A stretch of 64,000 bases of DNA, taken from positions 1,364,001 to 1,428,000 of the forward strand of contig JAIQGG010000002.1 in assembly GCA_020072785.1 (NCBI GenBank), given 5' to 3'. This document shows, piece by piece, positions 8,462 to 15,544 of the stretch (within the stretch, counting starts at the first letter, position 1; every line of letters begins with the position of its first letter). The notes beneath the pieces were generated by a model that was not told the origin of the DNA, ran no database searches, and saw nothing but the letters and a program-made list of their open reading frames with translations. This stretch comes from Terriglobia bacterium (GTDB lineage: Bacteria > Acidobacteriota > Terriglobia > Acidiferrales > UBA7541). The position numbers and the translations under genes were made by a program.

Positions 8462-9433
8462 ATGACGACTTACGACCTGATCTGCATTGGCGCCGGACCG
8501 ACGGGCCTGGCCTCCGCAATCGAGGCCCGGCGCGCGGGGATGCGCGCGCTGGTGATCGACAAGGGCTGCCTGTGCAATTCGCTGTTCCACTACCCGGTCA
8601 ACATGGTGTTTTTCACCACGCCGGAACTGCTGGAGATCGGCGACCTGCCGCTGGTGTGCGCGGCGGAGAAGCCGACGCGAAGCGAGGCGCTGAAGTACTA
8701 CCGCAAGGCGGCGGAGCATTATCAGCTCGAGCTGCGGCTGTTTGAGCGGGTGGAGCGGGTCGAGGGAAGCGACGGGAAGTTCGCGGTGTTCACGCAAACG
8801 GAAAACGGGACGGCCCAACGTTATGCGGGCCGCAAGATCGTGGTGGCCACGGGCTACTACGACCAGCCGAATCTGCTGGGGGTGGAAGGGGAGAATCTTC
8901 CGCACGTCTCGCACTACTATACGCAGCCGCACGAGTTCTGGAACCGCGACGTGGTAGTCATCGGGGGAAAGAATTCGGCGGCGGAGGCGGCGCTGGACCT
9001 CTACCGTGGCGGCGCGCGCGTGACGCTGGTGTACCGCGGCAGGAGTCTGGGAGCGTCCCTGAAATACTGGGTGCGGCCGGACATCGAGAACCGCATCAAG
9101 GCCGGGGAAATTCGCGCGCTGTTCCGGACGCAGGTGGCGCGCATCGCCGCGGACCACGTCGTGGTGGGCGGCGGCTGGGGGCGGGAGCAGAGGGTACCGG
9201 CGCGGCAGGTGTTCGCCTTGACGGGCTATCACCCGGACTTTGAATTTCTGGAGAGACTGGGCGTGCGGCTGGACCGGGAGACGCGCAAACCTGTCTGCAA
9301 CCCGGAGACGCTGGAGAGCAACGTGCCCGGGCTGCACCTGGCGGGAGTGATCATCGGCGGGCGGCACACCAGCGAGATCTTCATCGAAAACGGGCGGTTG
9401 CACGGCAAGCAGATCGTGAAATCGCTGCAGTAA
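8462..9433 (+). CDS. ypdA: YpdA-family FAD/NAD(P)-dependent disulfide reductase
   Basis: This 323-residue flavoprotein has the FAD GxGxxG motif at residues 10-15 (GAGPTG) and a second NAD(P) dinucleotide site at VVVIGGKNSAAEAALDL, near residue 167. The N-terminal CLCNSLFHYPVNMVFFTTPELLEIGD is characteristic of the YpdA/Bdr group, which reduces bacillithiol disulfide at the cost of NADPH. Thioredoxin reductases carry a CxxC; this protein has only the YpdA-type cysteines. It may act on whatever low-molecular-weight thiol this organism uses. The gene stands alone between palindromic repeats and nuoI. Confidence 0.85.
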   Translation: MTTYDLICIGAGPTGLASAIEARRAGMRALVIDKGCLCNSLFHYPVNMVFFTTPELLEIGDLPLVCAAEKPTRSEALKYYRKAAEHYQLELRLFERVERVEGSDGKFAVFTQTENGTAQRYAGRKIVVATGYYDQPNLLGVEGENLPHVSHYYTQPHEFWNRDVVVIGGKNSAAEAALDLYRGGARVTLVYRGRSLGASLKYWVRPDIENRIKAGEIRALFRTQVARIAADHVVVGGGWGREQRVPARQVFALTGYHPDFEFLERLGVRLDRETRKPVCNPETLESNVPGLHLAGVIIGGRHTSEIFIENGRLHGKQIVKSLQ

Positions 9434-9461
9434 TACCGGGTGATGCGGCGCGAACGGCGGT

Positions 9462-9490
9462 TTGCCGCAACTTCGGGCGTTTGCTAAACT
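9462..9490 (+). promoter_or_regulatory. promoter of nuoI, near-leaderless
   Basis: TTGCCG (9462-9467), a 17-base spacer and TAAACT (9485-9490) lie only 9 bases before the ATG at 9500. The transcript should start at or within a few bases of the start codon. There is no Shine-Dalgarno sequence. The TTTGCTAAACTGGAC stretch resembles the miaB upstream motif. Confidence 0.55.
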
Positions 9491-9499
9491 GGACGGGCC

Positions 9500-10021
9500 A
9501 TGGCCTCCCTTTCAAGTGGAACCGCAAAACAATCCATTTTTCGCGATATCGCCGAGACGTTCAGCGCGCTGGCAACAGGTTTCAGCGTGACTTTCCGCAA
9601 TATGCTGCGCAAACCGGTGACGGAAAACTATCCGTATGAGCCGGTGCATTTCCAGGCGCGTTACCGCGGCATTCACGTGCTGCACCGCGATGAGAGCGGA
9701 CTGGAGAAGTGCGTGGGCTGCTTTTTGTGCGCCGCGGCCTGCCCGGCCAACTGCATCTACATCGAGGCCGCGGAAAACACCGGCGAGAAGCGCATTTCCG
9801 CAGGCGAGCGCTACGCCGAGGTTTACAACATCGATTATTCGCGGTGCATCTTCTGCGGCTACTGCGTGGAAGCCTGCCCCACCGATGCCATCACCCACGG
9901 ACACGGTTTTGAACTGGCCAGCTACGACATCAACTCGCTGATCTACCGCAAAGAAAAGCTGCTCGAGAAGATCGCTGCCGCTCCGGTGCGCTCCGCGGCC
10001 GGTGCCAAAGCCACCGCGTAA
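9500..10021 (+). CDS. nuoI: NADH-quinone oxidoreductase subunit I (NuoI)
   Basis: This 173-residue two-cluster ferredoxin subunit of complex I carries electrons between the peripheral arm and quinone. Cluster ligands are C71, C74, C77, C81 (CVGCFLCAAACP) and C116, C119, C122, C126 (CIFCGYCVEACP). The N-terminal amphipathic part and the FRNMLRKPVTENYPYE region fit NuoI. No other nuo gene is adjacent, which is unusual, since most genomes keep nuoA-N together. The remaining subunits must be elsewhere. The upstream promoter suggests independent expression. Confidence 0.92.
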   Translation: MASLSSGTAKQSIFRDIAETFSALATGFSVTFRNMLRKPVTENYPYEPVHFQARYRGIHVLHRDESGLEKCVGCFLCAAACPANCIYIEAAENTGEKRISAGERYAEVYNIDYSRCIFCGYCVEACPTDAITHGHGFELASYDINSLIYRKEKLLEKIAAAPVRSAAGAKATA

Positions 10022-10352
10022 TCCTGCAGAAATCACGTTTCCTCCATAAATAGCACGGCGTGTGTGCGCAGCTGCGATACGGGTGTGCGCTCTCTTCCTT
10101 CCTATAAAAAATATAAGGGCAACGAGACGTAAGTGCCGGGAGGCGAGCGATGGCGGCCGCGTGGGATGCGCAGGACGGGCGCGGGAGATACGGGCTTGAG
10201 CCTGTGACAAGGCACACCTTCCTGCCCGGTGGCGGCGGGGCGGGCCAGAGTGCATCGCGCCGGGCACACCATCGGAACAATTCGGACAATGCACGGAACC
10301 AGTCGTTTAAGGCCGCCGACCGGGCGGAAAGCCACCGGGTGGACGGCCCGCG
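10022..10352. other. gap without a convincing gene
   Basis: An AT-rich patch (TATAAAAAATATAAG near 10,105) is followed by a rightward ATG at 10150 with GGGAGG upstream. That frame runs 129 codons but into the antisense of the better-supported gene at 10,353-10,670, and its sequence has no recognisable structure. I see no RNA gene and treat the stretch as non-coding with a weak candidate ORF. Confidence 0.4.
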
Positions 10353-10670
10353 CTACGACGGGCCGCGGCGCATCCCAAATTCGGTAAGGAAATTATCGGA
10401 CGCAGGATTCGACGCGGGGCCGGGGGATTGCGTGGCGGCAGTCCCTTCTGGAGGGAACGCCGGGGCCTGCACGGAGCGCTCGCGCTGTTCGATGAGCCAG
10501 CGGGCCAGCAGGGCACTGGCGCTCTCTTCCATCCATTGATCCAGCAAGCGGCCAATGTCCTTGCGCAGGTTTGCAGCGTGGTTGAGCCGGGAGAGTTCGT
10601 AACTCTGCAGGGAGAAAGATGAGGCAGAGAAAAGAAACTCCCACGGGGGTTGCGTTTTATGGGTACTCAT
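10353..10670 (-). CDS. small protein with helical core, unknown
   Basis: This 105-residue protein starts at an ATG with TCTGGAGG a few bases upstream on the minus strand, a strong ribosome site. Residues 22-66 look like two amphipathic helices rich in Leu, Arg and Glu (around YELSRLNHAANLRKDIG and WLIEQRERS). The C-terminal third is proline- and serine-rich. I recognise no family. Upstream lies a promoter with a 17-bp perfect palindrome between its hexamers, so expression is probably repressor-controlled. It sits at the junction between host genes and phage-like genes. Confidence 0.6.
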   Translation of the reverse strand: MSTHKTQPPWEFLFSASSFSLQSYELSRLNHAANLRKDIGRLLDQWMEESASALLARWLIEQRERSVQAPAFPPEGTAATQSPGPASNPASDNFLTEFGMRRGPS

Positions 10671-10695
10671 AAGGGCCTCCAGAGGGAACGCCCGA

Positions 10696-10726
10696 GTACC
10701 TTACCGGACTAGTAATACTAGTCAAG
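10696..10726 (-). promoter_or_regulatory. promoter with palindromic operator
   Basis: On the minus strand TTGACT, a 16-base spacer and TAAGGT form a promoter aimed at the 10,353-10,670 gene. GACTAGTAATACTAGTC (10,707-10,723) is a perfect 17-bp palindrome filling the spacer, as expected for a repressor operator. Confidence 0.55.
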
Positions 10727-10745
10727 TGCCGAAAAGAGTAAGGGC

Positions 10746-10754
10746 TGTGGATAA
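10746..10754 (-). promoter_or_regulatory. single DnaA-box match
   Basis: TGTGGATAA is the exact complement of the consensus TTATCCACA. I found no cluster of boxes nearby, so this alone does not show an origin. Confidence 0.3.
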
Positions 10755-10964
10755 CTGTGGAAATCTCCGCCGGGACTTCGACGCGCATTGGGCCCCGGCG
10801 CTGCACGCCTGCAGCGCCTGCGCGGGGGATTACGAGGATCCGGATCGCACGGCGCCGCCGGACGAGGACGAAGGCGAGGACGACGGGAGTAACGCGTGGC
10901 CGGAAAGGGCGGGAGAGGGCGGTGGGGAAGATTTCTGTGGGGATCGGTAAGAGCGGAGGTGGCT

Positions 10965-11336
10965 ATGGTTCTGCGGGATGTGCGGACTAGGCGGACGGCG
11001 GGCAAACGCAACGGGGGGCGCGGTCCGGGGCGGCGCACCGCACTGCGGACGCAGCGGGAGATACTCTGCGACGTGCTGCTCTCGGCGGGGGAGTGCGCAA
11101 CGCATGCGGGAGACTCCGGGCAAGCGTGGCTGACGCTGGAGGAGCTGGCACAGCTGACGCAGTTCGGCGAGGCCAGCATCTCGGCGCAACTGCGGCATCT
11201 GCGCAAGCCGTGGAACGGCGGGTACGTGGTGGAGAAGCGACGGCGGGAGGCTGAGTCGTGGGCGCGGCCGGAGCAGGCGGGGGCGCTGTGGGAGTACCGG
11301 CTGCGGCTGCAGAGAGAACCTGGCGGCGTGGCCTAG
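10965..11336 (+). CDS. winged-helix DNA-binding protein, phage-like
   Basis: This protein has 123 residues from the ATG at 10965, which has GGAGG 5 bases upstream. After a basic N-terminus (RTRRTAGKRNGGRGPGRR) it has a winged-helix pattern: LRTQREILCDVLL, then WLTLEELAQLTQFGEASISAQLRHLRK as the recognition part, and a wing ending WEYRLRLQRE. It probably binds DNA and may regulate phage or repeat-region genes. It is followed 95 bases later by another phage-type gene. Longer upstream starts exist but lack a ribosome site. Confidence 0.6.
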   Translation: MVLRDVRTRRTAGKRNGGRGPGRRTALRTQREILCDVLLSAGECATHAGDSGQAWLTLEELAQLTQFGEASISAQLRHLRKPWNGGYVVEKRRREAESWARPEQAGALWEYRLRLQREPGGVA

Positions 11337-11431
11337 CAACGGGGAGTTCGCGTGGGGACGGTTCAACTGTTTAACCGTGGCAACGATTGAAGAGTTGAAG
11401 AGATGGAAGCGGAGGCGGCGGAGGAGGAACG

Positions 11432-11830
11432 ATGAGCGCAAAGCCGGAGCTGGCGTTCGATGTGTGCTGGGAGGTCTACCGCGGGGCGCGCGAGGTGCTG
11501 GAGACCAAGCGTGGGGTCGCGGCGCTGAACTTGACAGAGCCGACGAAATTTCTGTGGCGGCCGGACATCCGGCCGCGGCTGAATGAGTATGTGGCGGACT
11601 TTGCGCTGGCGGGGCAGGCGGCGCTGCACGGGGCGGAGTGGGCGTCGCGGCTGGTGCTGTTCCGGGTGTTCTACCTGGGGCTGGCGCCGTACGAGCGGGC
11701 GCGGCCGTTCTTGGGGCTGAGCGAGATGGGCTGGACGAACTGGACGGAGGAGATCCGCCGGCGCTGCGGGCGGGAGCTGCTGCGGCGGGAGATGTTTCCG
11801 CCGCGAAAGTATTTTCAGGAAGCGAGCTGA
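11432..11830 (+). CDS. phage-type unknown, possible late regulator
   Basis: This 132-residue protein has GGAGGAGG just before the ATG. There is no membrane segment. A conserved-looking second half has ASRLVLFRVFYLGLAPYERARPFLG, then WTNWTEEIRRRCGRELLRREMFPPRKYF, all helical with a basic C-terminus. Proteins of this build occur in phage regulatory modules, where some act as late-gene activators or antiterminators. That role here is only inference from position and from the promoter-terminator arrangement at 14,973-15,056. It follows the winged-helix gene on the same strand. Confidence 0.5.
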   Translation: MSAKPELAFDVCWEVYRGAREVLETKRGVAALNLTEPTKFLWRPDIRPRLNEYVADFALAGQAALHGAEWASRLVLFRVFYLGLAPYERARPFLGLSEMGWTNWTEEIRRRCGRELLRREMFPPRKYFQEAS

Positions 11831-12007
11831 GCGGGAAAGTAAAACCGGAAATGGACGCTCAGACTGTGCGCAACGATGGCGATTGCAAGAGGTCTCCGTT
11901 GAGATCCTTCGCCCCGATGCAGAACATCGGGGCTCAGGATGACACGTTTCAAAAGTTTTCTTGCGGGTTCAGTTACGCCTGCCCGGACCGGGCAGGAGGC
12001 AGGTGAT

Positions 12008-12172
12008 TCAAGTGCCGGCGAAGCCCTGGATCAGGAGCAGGATGCCGAAGATGGCCGGAGCGTAGAGGATCATGCGGGCGGTGGATTGGGTGATGGCGTA
12101 GCCGATCAGGAAGAGGCCGAGCACGACGTAGAGGGCGCGCAGGGCGAAGGCGAAATTGAGGTAACGAGACAT
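12008..12172 (-). CDS. small two-helix membrane protein, 54 residues
   Basis: The minus strand from the ATG at 12,172 reads 54 codons to TGA at 12,008-12,010. Two hydrophobic helices are clear: LRALYVVLGLFLIGYAI (about 11-27) and MILYAPAIFGILLLIQGF (about 34-51). A short polar turn QSTAR lies between them. The ribosome site is weak. No family is assigned; it resembles the many short inner-membrane proteins of unknown role. Confidence 0.55.
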   Translation of the reverse strand: MSRYLNFAFALRALYVVLGLFLIGYAITQSTARMILYAPAIFGILLLIQGFAGT

Positions 12173-12208
12173 AAGCTAATCGCCGGACTGAATAGGCGCA
12201 GTTTTATT

Positions 12209-12246
12209 GTAGCGCAGATCAGCGGACGGCAAGAGCGCGGCGCTAC
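12209..12246. repeat. paired GTAGCGC...GCGCTAC element
   Basis: GTAGCGC at 12,209 and its inverse GCGCTAC at 12,240-12,246 flank about 24 bases. The inverted pair with outward GTAG heads has the form of a small REPIN. Confidence 0.5.
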
Positions 12247-12382
12247 AGAACTGAAGAGCAAGGGGAAGATGACGGGATTACCCGCCGCTACAAACAGGAA
12301 CAGGGATAGTGGGTCAATTTAAAATAAGTCTTGCACTCGCCCGCCGCAGTATCGGAAACTGGGCGCGCGCGTATCAAAGCGA

Positions 12383-12577
12383 TTGAGCCATAGACTGACC
12401 AAAACAAGGGGGAAGAACGCTCAGGCCATAGAGCGCGGTCGGCAGTATGGGCCAAATGACGGCAAGGCTAGGGCAAAGAAGCTAACCGCTAAGCAGCAGA
12501 AAACAAAAGCCTTAAAAGCGCTAAGGCACGCTGGAGGTAGATTTTCCTTGACACAACCGGGGAATGTTGTAAGGTAG
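12383..12577 (+). CDS. doubtful basic small ORF
   Basis: This frame of 64 codons from a TTG is rich in Lys and Arg (GKARAKKLTAKQQKTKALKAL), without a clear ribosome site. It sits in AT-richer DNA, and its 3' end overlaps the promoter at 12,548-12,575. It could be a nucleic-acid-binding peptide or chance. Confidence 0.2.
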   Translation: MSHRLTKTRGKNAQAIERGRQYGPNDGKARAKKLTAKQQKTKALKALRHAGGRFSLTQPGNVVR

Positions 12578-12667
12578 TAGCTGAAATCCCGCCTAGAGTA
12601 ATCTAGGCCATGACCTGGACCCAGGACGACGGGCATAAAAAAGGCCACTTTAGACGTGGCCTTTTTT
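12548..12667 (+). ncRNA. candidate small RNA, promoter to terminator
   Basis: TTGACA (12,548-12,553), a 16-base spacer and TAAGGT (12,570-12,575) form a promoter. About 16 bases on lies a perfect hairpin GCCTAGA-GTAA-TCTAGGC (12,591-12,608). A terminator with stem GGCCAC/GTGGCC and T-run follows (12,637-12,667). The predicted transcript is about 85 bases and has no obvious reading frame. The same terminator can serve the convergent gene at 12,666-13,349. Confidence 0.45.
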
Positions 12668-13349
12668 ATTTGCAAGTGCAGGAGCATCCATCTCTCACGT
12701 AGAGCGCAGGAATTTCAGCACACTTTGTAACCCATTCTTTCGATACTCCAAAAGAACTCACTAGTATCACTTTCTGCAATTTCGGGTCGAGTCGTGTAAA
12801 GGCTACTTTCCGAGTATGTTTCCCATGATAGACGACATAGATGTGGTCGCCTTTGATTCCACCCTGTCCGCGATATTCATGATTGCGGAGATTCTTGTGT
12901 ATGCAGTTTGGCCTTTTGAGGAGATTTGGGATATTAAACAGCGCGTTGGCTCTCTGCTCGTTAATTCTGAAACCTGTTTCATCGAAAATGCCCTTTTCAA
13001 GCATGGGTAATACGACACTCGGTTTCGCCTGAATCCATTCATCTGGCTTAGCTAGATTTGGGTATTCGAGTTTTATCCAGTAAAGAAAATTTTCTGGCAG
13101 TAGATGAACTACCTCTGGCAATGGGCTATCGACAGCCTGTTGGTGCAGGTGTTTCTTATACCGATTAAAGAGAACCTGTATGGGACCGGGTGGCACGATT
13201 CGTGGAATACCCAAAGCCGCAGCAAGTTTCTCTGCAAAGGTTAAGGCCATCATCTGATAGTGTAAGTAAGCTAAGAGTAGACGACAAATTACGAGTTTAG
13301 ATGAAGTTACACGTTTAGCACTATTCATACCCAGAGAACATGTAAACAT
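12666..13349 (-). CDS. AT-rich protein, possible BECR-fold RNase-like
   Basis: This protein has up to 227 residues. The C-terminal half (HEYRGQGGIKGDHIYVVYHGKH, then KVAFTRLDPKLQKVILVSSFGVSKEW) resembles the compact beta-sheet of barnase/EndoU/RelE-like nucleases found in phages. The match is by pattern only, and no catalytic set can be assigned with confidence. The ending CSCTCK is cysteine-rich. The start is unclear; MMALTFAEK at about 13,252 is a good alternative. Base composition is clearly more AT-rich than its surroundings, which suggests recent transfer. No antitoxin gene is adjacent. The stop lies inside the bidirectional terminator. Confidence 0.45.
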   Translation of the reverse strand: MFTCSLGMNSAKRVTSSKLVICRLLLAYLHYQMMALTFAEKLAAALGIPRIVPPGPIQVLFNRYKKHLHQQAVDSPLPEVVHLLPENFLYWIKLEYPNLAKPDEWIQAKPSVVLPMLEKGIFDETGFRINEQRANALFNIPNLLKRPNCIHKNLRNHEYRGQGGIKGDHIYVVYHGKHTRKVAFTRLDPKLQKVILVSSFGVSKEWVTKCAEIPALYVRDGCSCTCK

Positions 13350-13416
13350 CTGCTGGCAACAAAAAATATTCTTTAAATTTCAAGCTGACCCACTGCCGGA
13401 AAAGGCAAGAGAAGAT

Positions 13417-13460
13417 GCCGACCTCCCGACCAAGTCGGGATATGTCCTGGCCGGCGCTAC
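13417..13460. repeat. compound palindrome ending in CTAC
   Basis: An inner hairpin CCCGAC-CAA-GTCGGG is followed by ATATGTCCTGG and GCCGGCGCTAC. It shares its core with the elements at 3,321 and 31,236. Its right end reaches into the 3' end of the MOSC gene. Confidence 0.5.
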
Positions 13461-14341
13461 AAGAGAAGGGGATCGCCTGTGCGGAGGAGTTTGCCGGATT
13501 CGGTGGAAGCGACGTGGGTGTTGACGGCGAGGCGGTAGAAGTGGTCGAAGCGGGAGGCGGGGGACCAGGCGGGGAGCTGGGCCTGGCGGAGGTCGGCGAA
13601 ACGCTTTTGGAAGCCCTCGATGGGCGCGGCGGTGCGGGGATCGCGGGGCGGGACGACGCAGCGGGCGCAGGGATTGCTGCCCTCGAAGGCGACTTCACCG
13701 ATGTGGAAGCGCACGACGCTGCGTTCTTCTTCACCGAAGAGGCGATCTTCCCAGAAAGCAGGGAGAACGTCCGGTGTGACCGCGGAGCGGTCAGCATCAC
13801 GCGTGACCGCAGAGCGGTCAACATCCTGTGTGACTGTGGAACGGTCAACATCGATTTCGAGGGTGGTGCGGAAGCGCAGGCGCATGTCGTCGAGGGTCAC
13901 ACCGGGGAACCACGCGCAGACGGCCTCGAGCGTCGCGGTGGAAATAATCGTGGGGCCATGGGCGATCCTGTCGTCCGGGAAGCCTTCCCGGGCGTAGCGC
14001 ACGAGGATGTGCTGCTCGAAGTAGACGCTGAACCACTCGGCGGCGGATTCGGTGTCGCGTGGGAAGGCAAATGTCCTCGCGGGGATATTACGGCGGTCAC
14101 CGGGAACGGACAGCGTGACCGAGCTGAGATCCGGAGCAAAGTCCGCGCGAATGAGGTGCATCGCCGCGGTGCGCTTGCCATTCACCCAGCGGCCATCCAC
14201 GGAGTAGAGCGCCCAGGCGCGGTCGAGCTCGAGGCCGCCGTGGGGGCCGATGCGCGCGGCGGAGACTTCGACGGGATCCAGGGACTTGATGGGGTGCAGG
14301 CGGATCTTCGCGAGATGAACGTGGGAAGAGCCGGTGCGCAT
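13457..14341 (-). CDS. MOSC-domain protein with inserted repeat
   Basis: This 294-residue protein has the MOSC N-terminal beta barrel (VHLAKIRLHPIKSLDPVEVSAARIG...LELDRAWALYS) and a C-terminal MOSC domain. NPCARCVVPPRDP carries the conserved cysteine (C225) that takes part in sulfur or molybdenum-cofactor chemistry, as in mARC and YiiM relatives. The substrate is unknown. Residues about 164-191 are three tandem 9-residue units of the form DxDRSxVTx. They are encoded by 27-bp palindromic repeats and were inserted between two conserved blocks. The reading frame is kept, so the protein may still work. Confidence 0.85.
   Translation of the reverse strand: MRTGSSHVHLAKIRLHPIKSLDPVEVSAARIGPHGGLELDRAWALYSVDGRWVNGKRTAAMHLIRADFAPDLSSVTLSVPGDRRNIPARTFAFPRDTESAAEWFSVYFEQHILVRYAREGFPDDRIAHGPTIISTATLEAVCAWFPGVTLDDMRLRFRTTLEIDVDRSTVTQDVDRSAVTRDADRSAVTPDVLPAFWEDRLFGEEERSVVRFHIGEVAFEGSNPCARCVVPPRDPRTAAPIEGFQKRFADLRQAQLPAWSPASRFDHFYRLAVNTHVASTESGKLLRTGDPLLL
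13776..13856. repeat. three tandem 27-bp palindromic units inside the MOSC gene
   Basis: GTGACCGCGGAGCGGTCA at 13,776, GTGACCGCAGAGCGGTCA at 13,803 and GTGACTGTGGAACGGTCA at 13,830 have an exact 27-base period. Each has about 7-base arms around a short loop. The period keeps the reading frame. Confidence 0.85.
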
Positions 14342-14442
14342 CCGGACATCTTAGCAAATCCGCGGGAAAAGTTGAGGGAGGGTTGCGGCGCAGCGTTCGC
14401 GAAACGCCGGTGCGCCGCAACCCTGGTGCCTACCCGAAGGCC

Positions 14443-14790
14443 TCAGGAAGAGGCCGCCCGGGCAGCAGCGGTGATAGGCCGATAGCCGCACATACTGGCC
14501 TTCTTGAGCGCGTCCAGGGCCTCGGCGGTGGTCATGAGCGGGGTGGTCTTGAGGCTCTTGACGGCGCCGCCGCCAGCGAAGGCCATGGCGATGGCTGCGG
14601 CACTGATGTTGTCGGGCATCTCGGTGATGACCGCCACATCGAATTCGCCGAAAGCGAAGTAGCCGGTCTGGATGCGCCCGCCGAGCTTCTCGATCGGTGC
14701 GCGAATGGCATCCATGCGATCCTGTGGGTTGGCGATGAGCATGGACCAGGTTTCCGGGGTGTAACTGACTTGGTGTAGAAAGTACGGCAT
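14443..14790 (-). CDS. GYD-domain protein
   Basis: This 115-residue protein starts at the ATG at 14,790 with AAAGGAG upstream on the minus strand. It begins MPYFLHQVSYTPETWSMLIANPQDR. The GYD-family core follows: a helix, GGRIQTGYFAFGEFDVAVITEMPDN, and AAAIAMAFAGGGAVKSLKTTPLMTTAEALDALKKA. It is a small ferredoxin-like fold of unknown function. A single copy of the GTGACCGC-type palindrome (14,829-14,846) lies just upstream and may affect its message. Confidence 0.85.
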   Translation of the reverse strand: MPYFLHQVSYTPETWSMLIANPQDRMDAIRAPIEKLGGRIQTGYFAFGEFDVAVITEMPDNISAAAIAMAFAGGGAVKSLKTTPLMTTAEALDALKKASMCGYRPITAAARAASS

Positions 14791-14828
14791 GCGAGGGCTC
14801 CTTTCGGGGAGAGCGGACCGTGGCCTGT

Positions 14829-14846
14829 GTGACCGCAGAGCGGTCA
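14829..14846. repeat. single GTGACCGC..GCGGTCA palindrome
   Basis: GTGACCGCAGAGCGGTCA is identical to the middle unit in the MOSC gene. It lies 38 bases upstream of the GYD start. Confidence 0.75.
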
Positions 14847-14972
14847 ACTGCGCGGCCCCGCTCGGAAAATTCCGGGGATTGCGCGAATATGCGCCCGGCG
14901 AAAAGCGAAGTCAAGAGCGAGGAGCCGGCAAAGCGATGACCGGCCTGTGCAAAAAAAAGTTTAGAATGGGGC

Positions 14973-15000
14973 TTGACAGGATGTACTAGTGTGCTACACT
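14973..15000 (+). promoter_or_regulatory. strong promoter ahead of the late phage region
   Basis: TTGACA (14,973-14,978), a 16-base spacer and TACACT (14,995-15,000) match sigma-70 consensus closely. The stretch from 14,971 matches 16 of 18 bases of the promoter at 45,080. A terminator starts about 20 bases after the expected transcript start. Confidence 0.7.
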
Positions 15001-15021
15001 TATGCCTGTAGAAATACGGTC

Positions 15022-15056
15022 AAACGCCCCGGACAGGTCCGGGGCGTTTTTATTTT
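15022..15056 (+). terminator. terminator directly after the late promoter
   Basis: CGCCCCGG and CCGGGGCG are separated by ACAGGT, with A-run before and TTTTTATTTT after. Placed between promoter and first structural gene, it would stop transcription unless bypassed. Confidence 0.85.
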
Positions 15057-15145
15057 GGGGACATCCTTCCGGCAGGGCCATCTAAACGAAATCTTGTGTT
15101 TGCAGTGAATTCCGGCGCACAGGTGCGCCTGGACGAGGAGTTGCG

Positions 15146-15517
15146 ATGCCGAACTATCAGAACGTAACGCCGCCGTATTCCCTGTTTCCGGGGGACGCCG
15201 GCTTCAGCTGGAATAACGAGGCGTTTCCCTCGGCGAACACCGCCGGGACGCAGTTCGCGCTGCCCAGCTACGCGGGACAGCCGGACACCGGAACGACGAT
15301 CCGCTGGCAGACGATTTTCGGGACGGCGCCGACGGCGGTGAACATCGTGCTGCAGACGGCGATGGCCGACGTGGACGCGGAGTACCAGACCATCGACACG
15401 TCTACGGCGACAGCAGGCGAGGCGCGCACCGTGGCCAGCGTGCAGGGGAAGTTCATCCGCACGAAGGTGGTGTCCAACACGGGCGGGGCGGGGCTGACGG
15501 CGAAGGTGCTGGCGTAG
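15146..15517 (+). CDS. phage structural-region protein, unknown
   Basis: This 123-residue protein has GAGGAG upstream of the ATG. It has no signal peptide or helix-rich part. The sequence is rich in Thr, Ala, Gly and beta-formers, as in minor virion proteins (for example TTIRWQTIFGTAPTAVNIVLQ and EARTVASVQGKFIRTKVV). It is the first gene after the late promoter and terminator. The next gene, of similar style, starts 27 bases later. No named family is recognised. Confidence 0.65.
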   Translation: MPNYQNVTPPYSLFPGDAGFSWNNEAFPSANTAGTQFALPSYAGQPDTGTTIRWQTIFGTAPTAVNIVLQTAMADVDAEYQTIDTSTATAGEARTVASVQGKFIRTKVVSNTGGAGLTAKVLA

Positions 15518-15544
15518 GGGCGGCACGGCACAGGGACAAAAGAG

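Noticed and set aside
10150-10539. Rightward ORF with a good ribosome site
   Set aside because: It runs antisense through the better-supported gene at 10,353-10,670, and its sequence has no recognisable fold.
10746-10754. Replication origin suggested by a DnaA box near parAB
   Set aside because: Only one box, no AT-rich unwinding region with clustered boxes, and no dnaA or parS in sight.
14973-15056. tRNA or attachment site at the left edge of the phage region
   Set aside because: No cloverleaf or T-loop sequence could be found; the sequence is a promoter and terminator.
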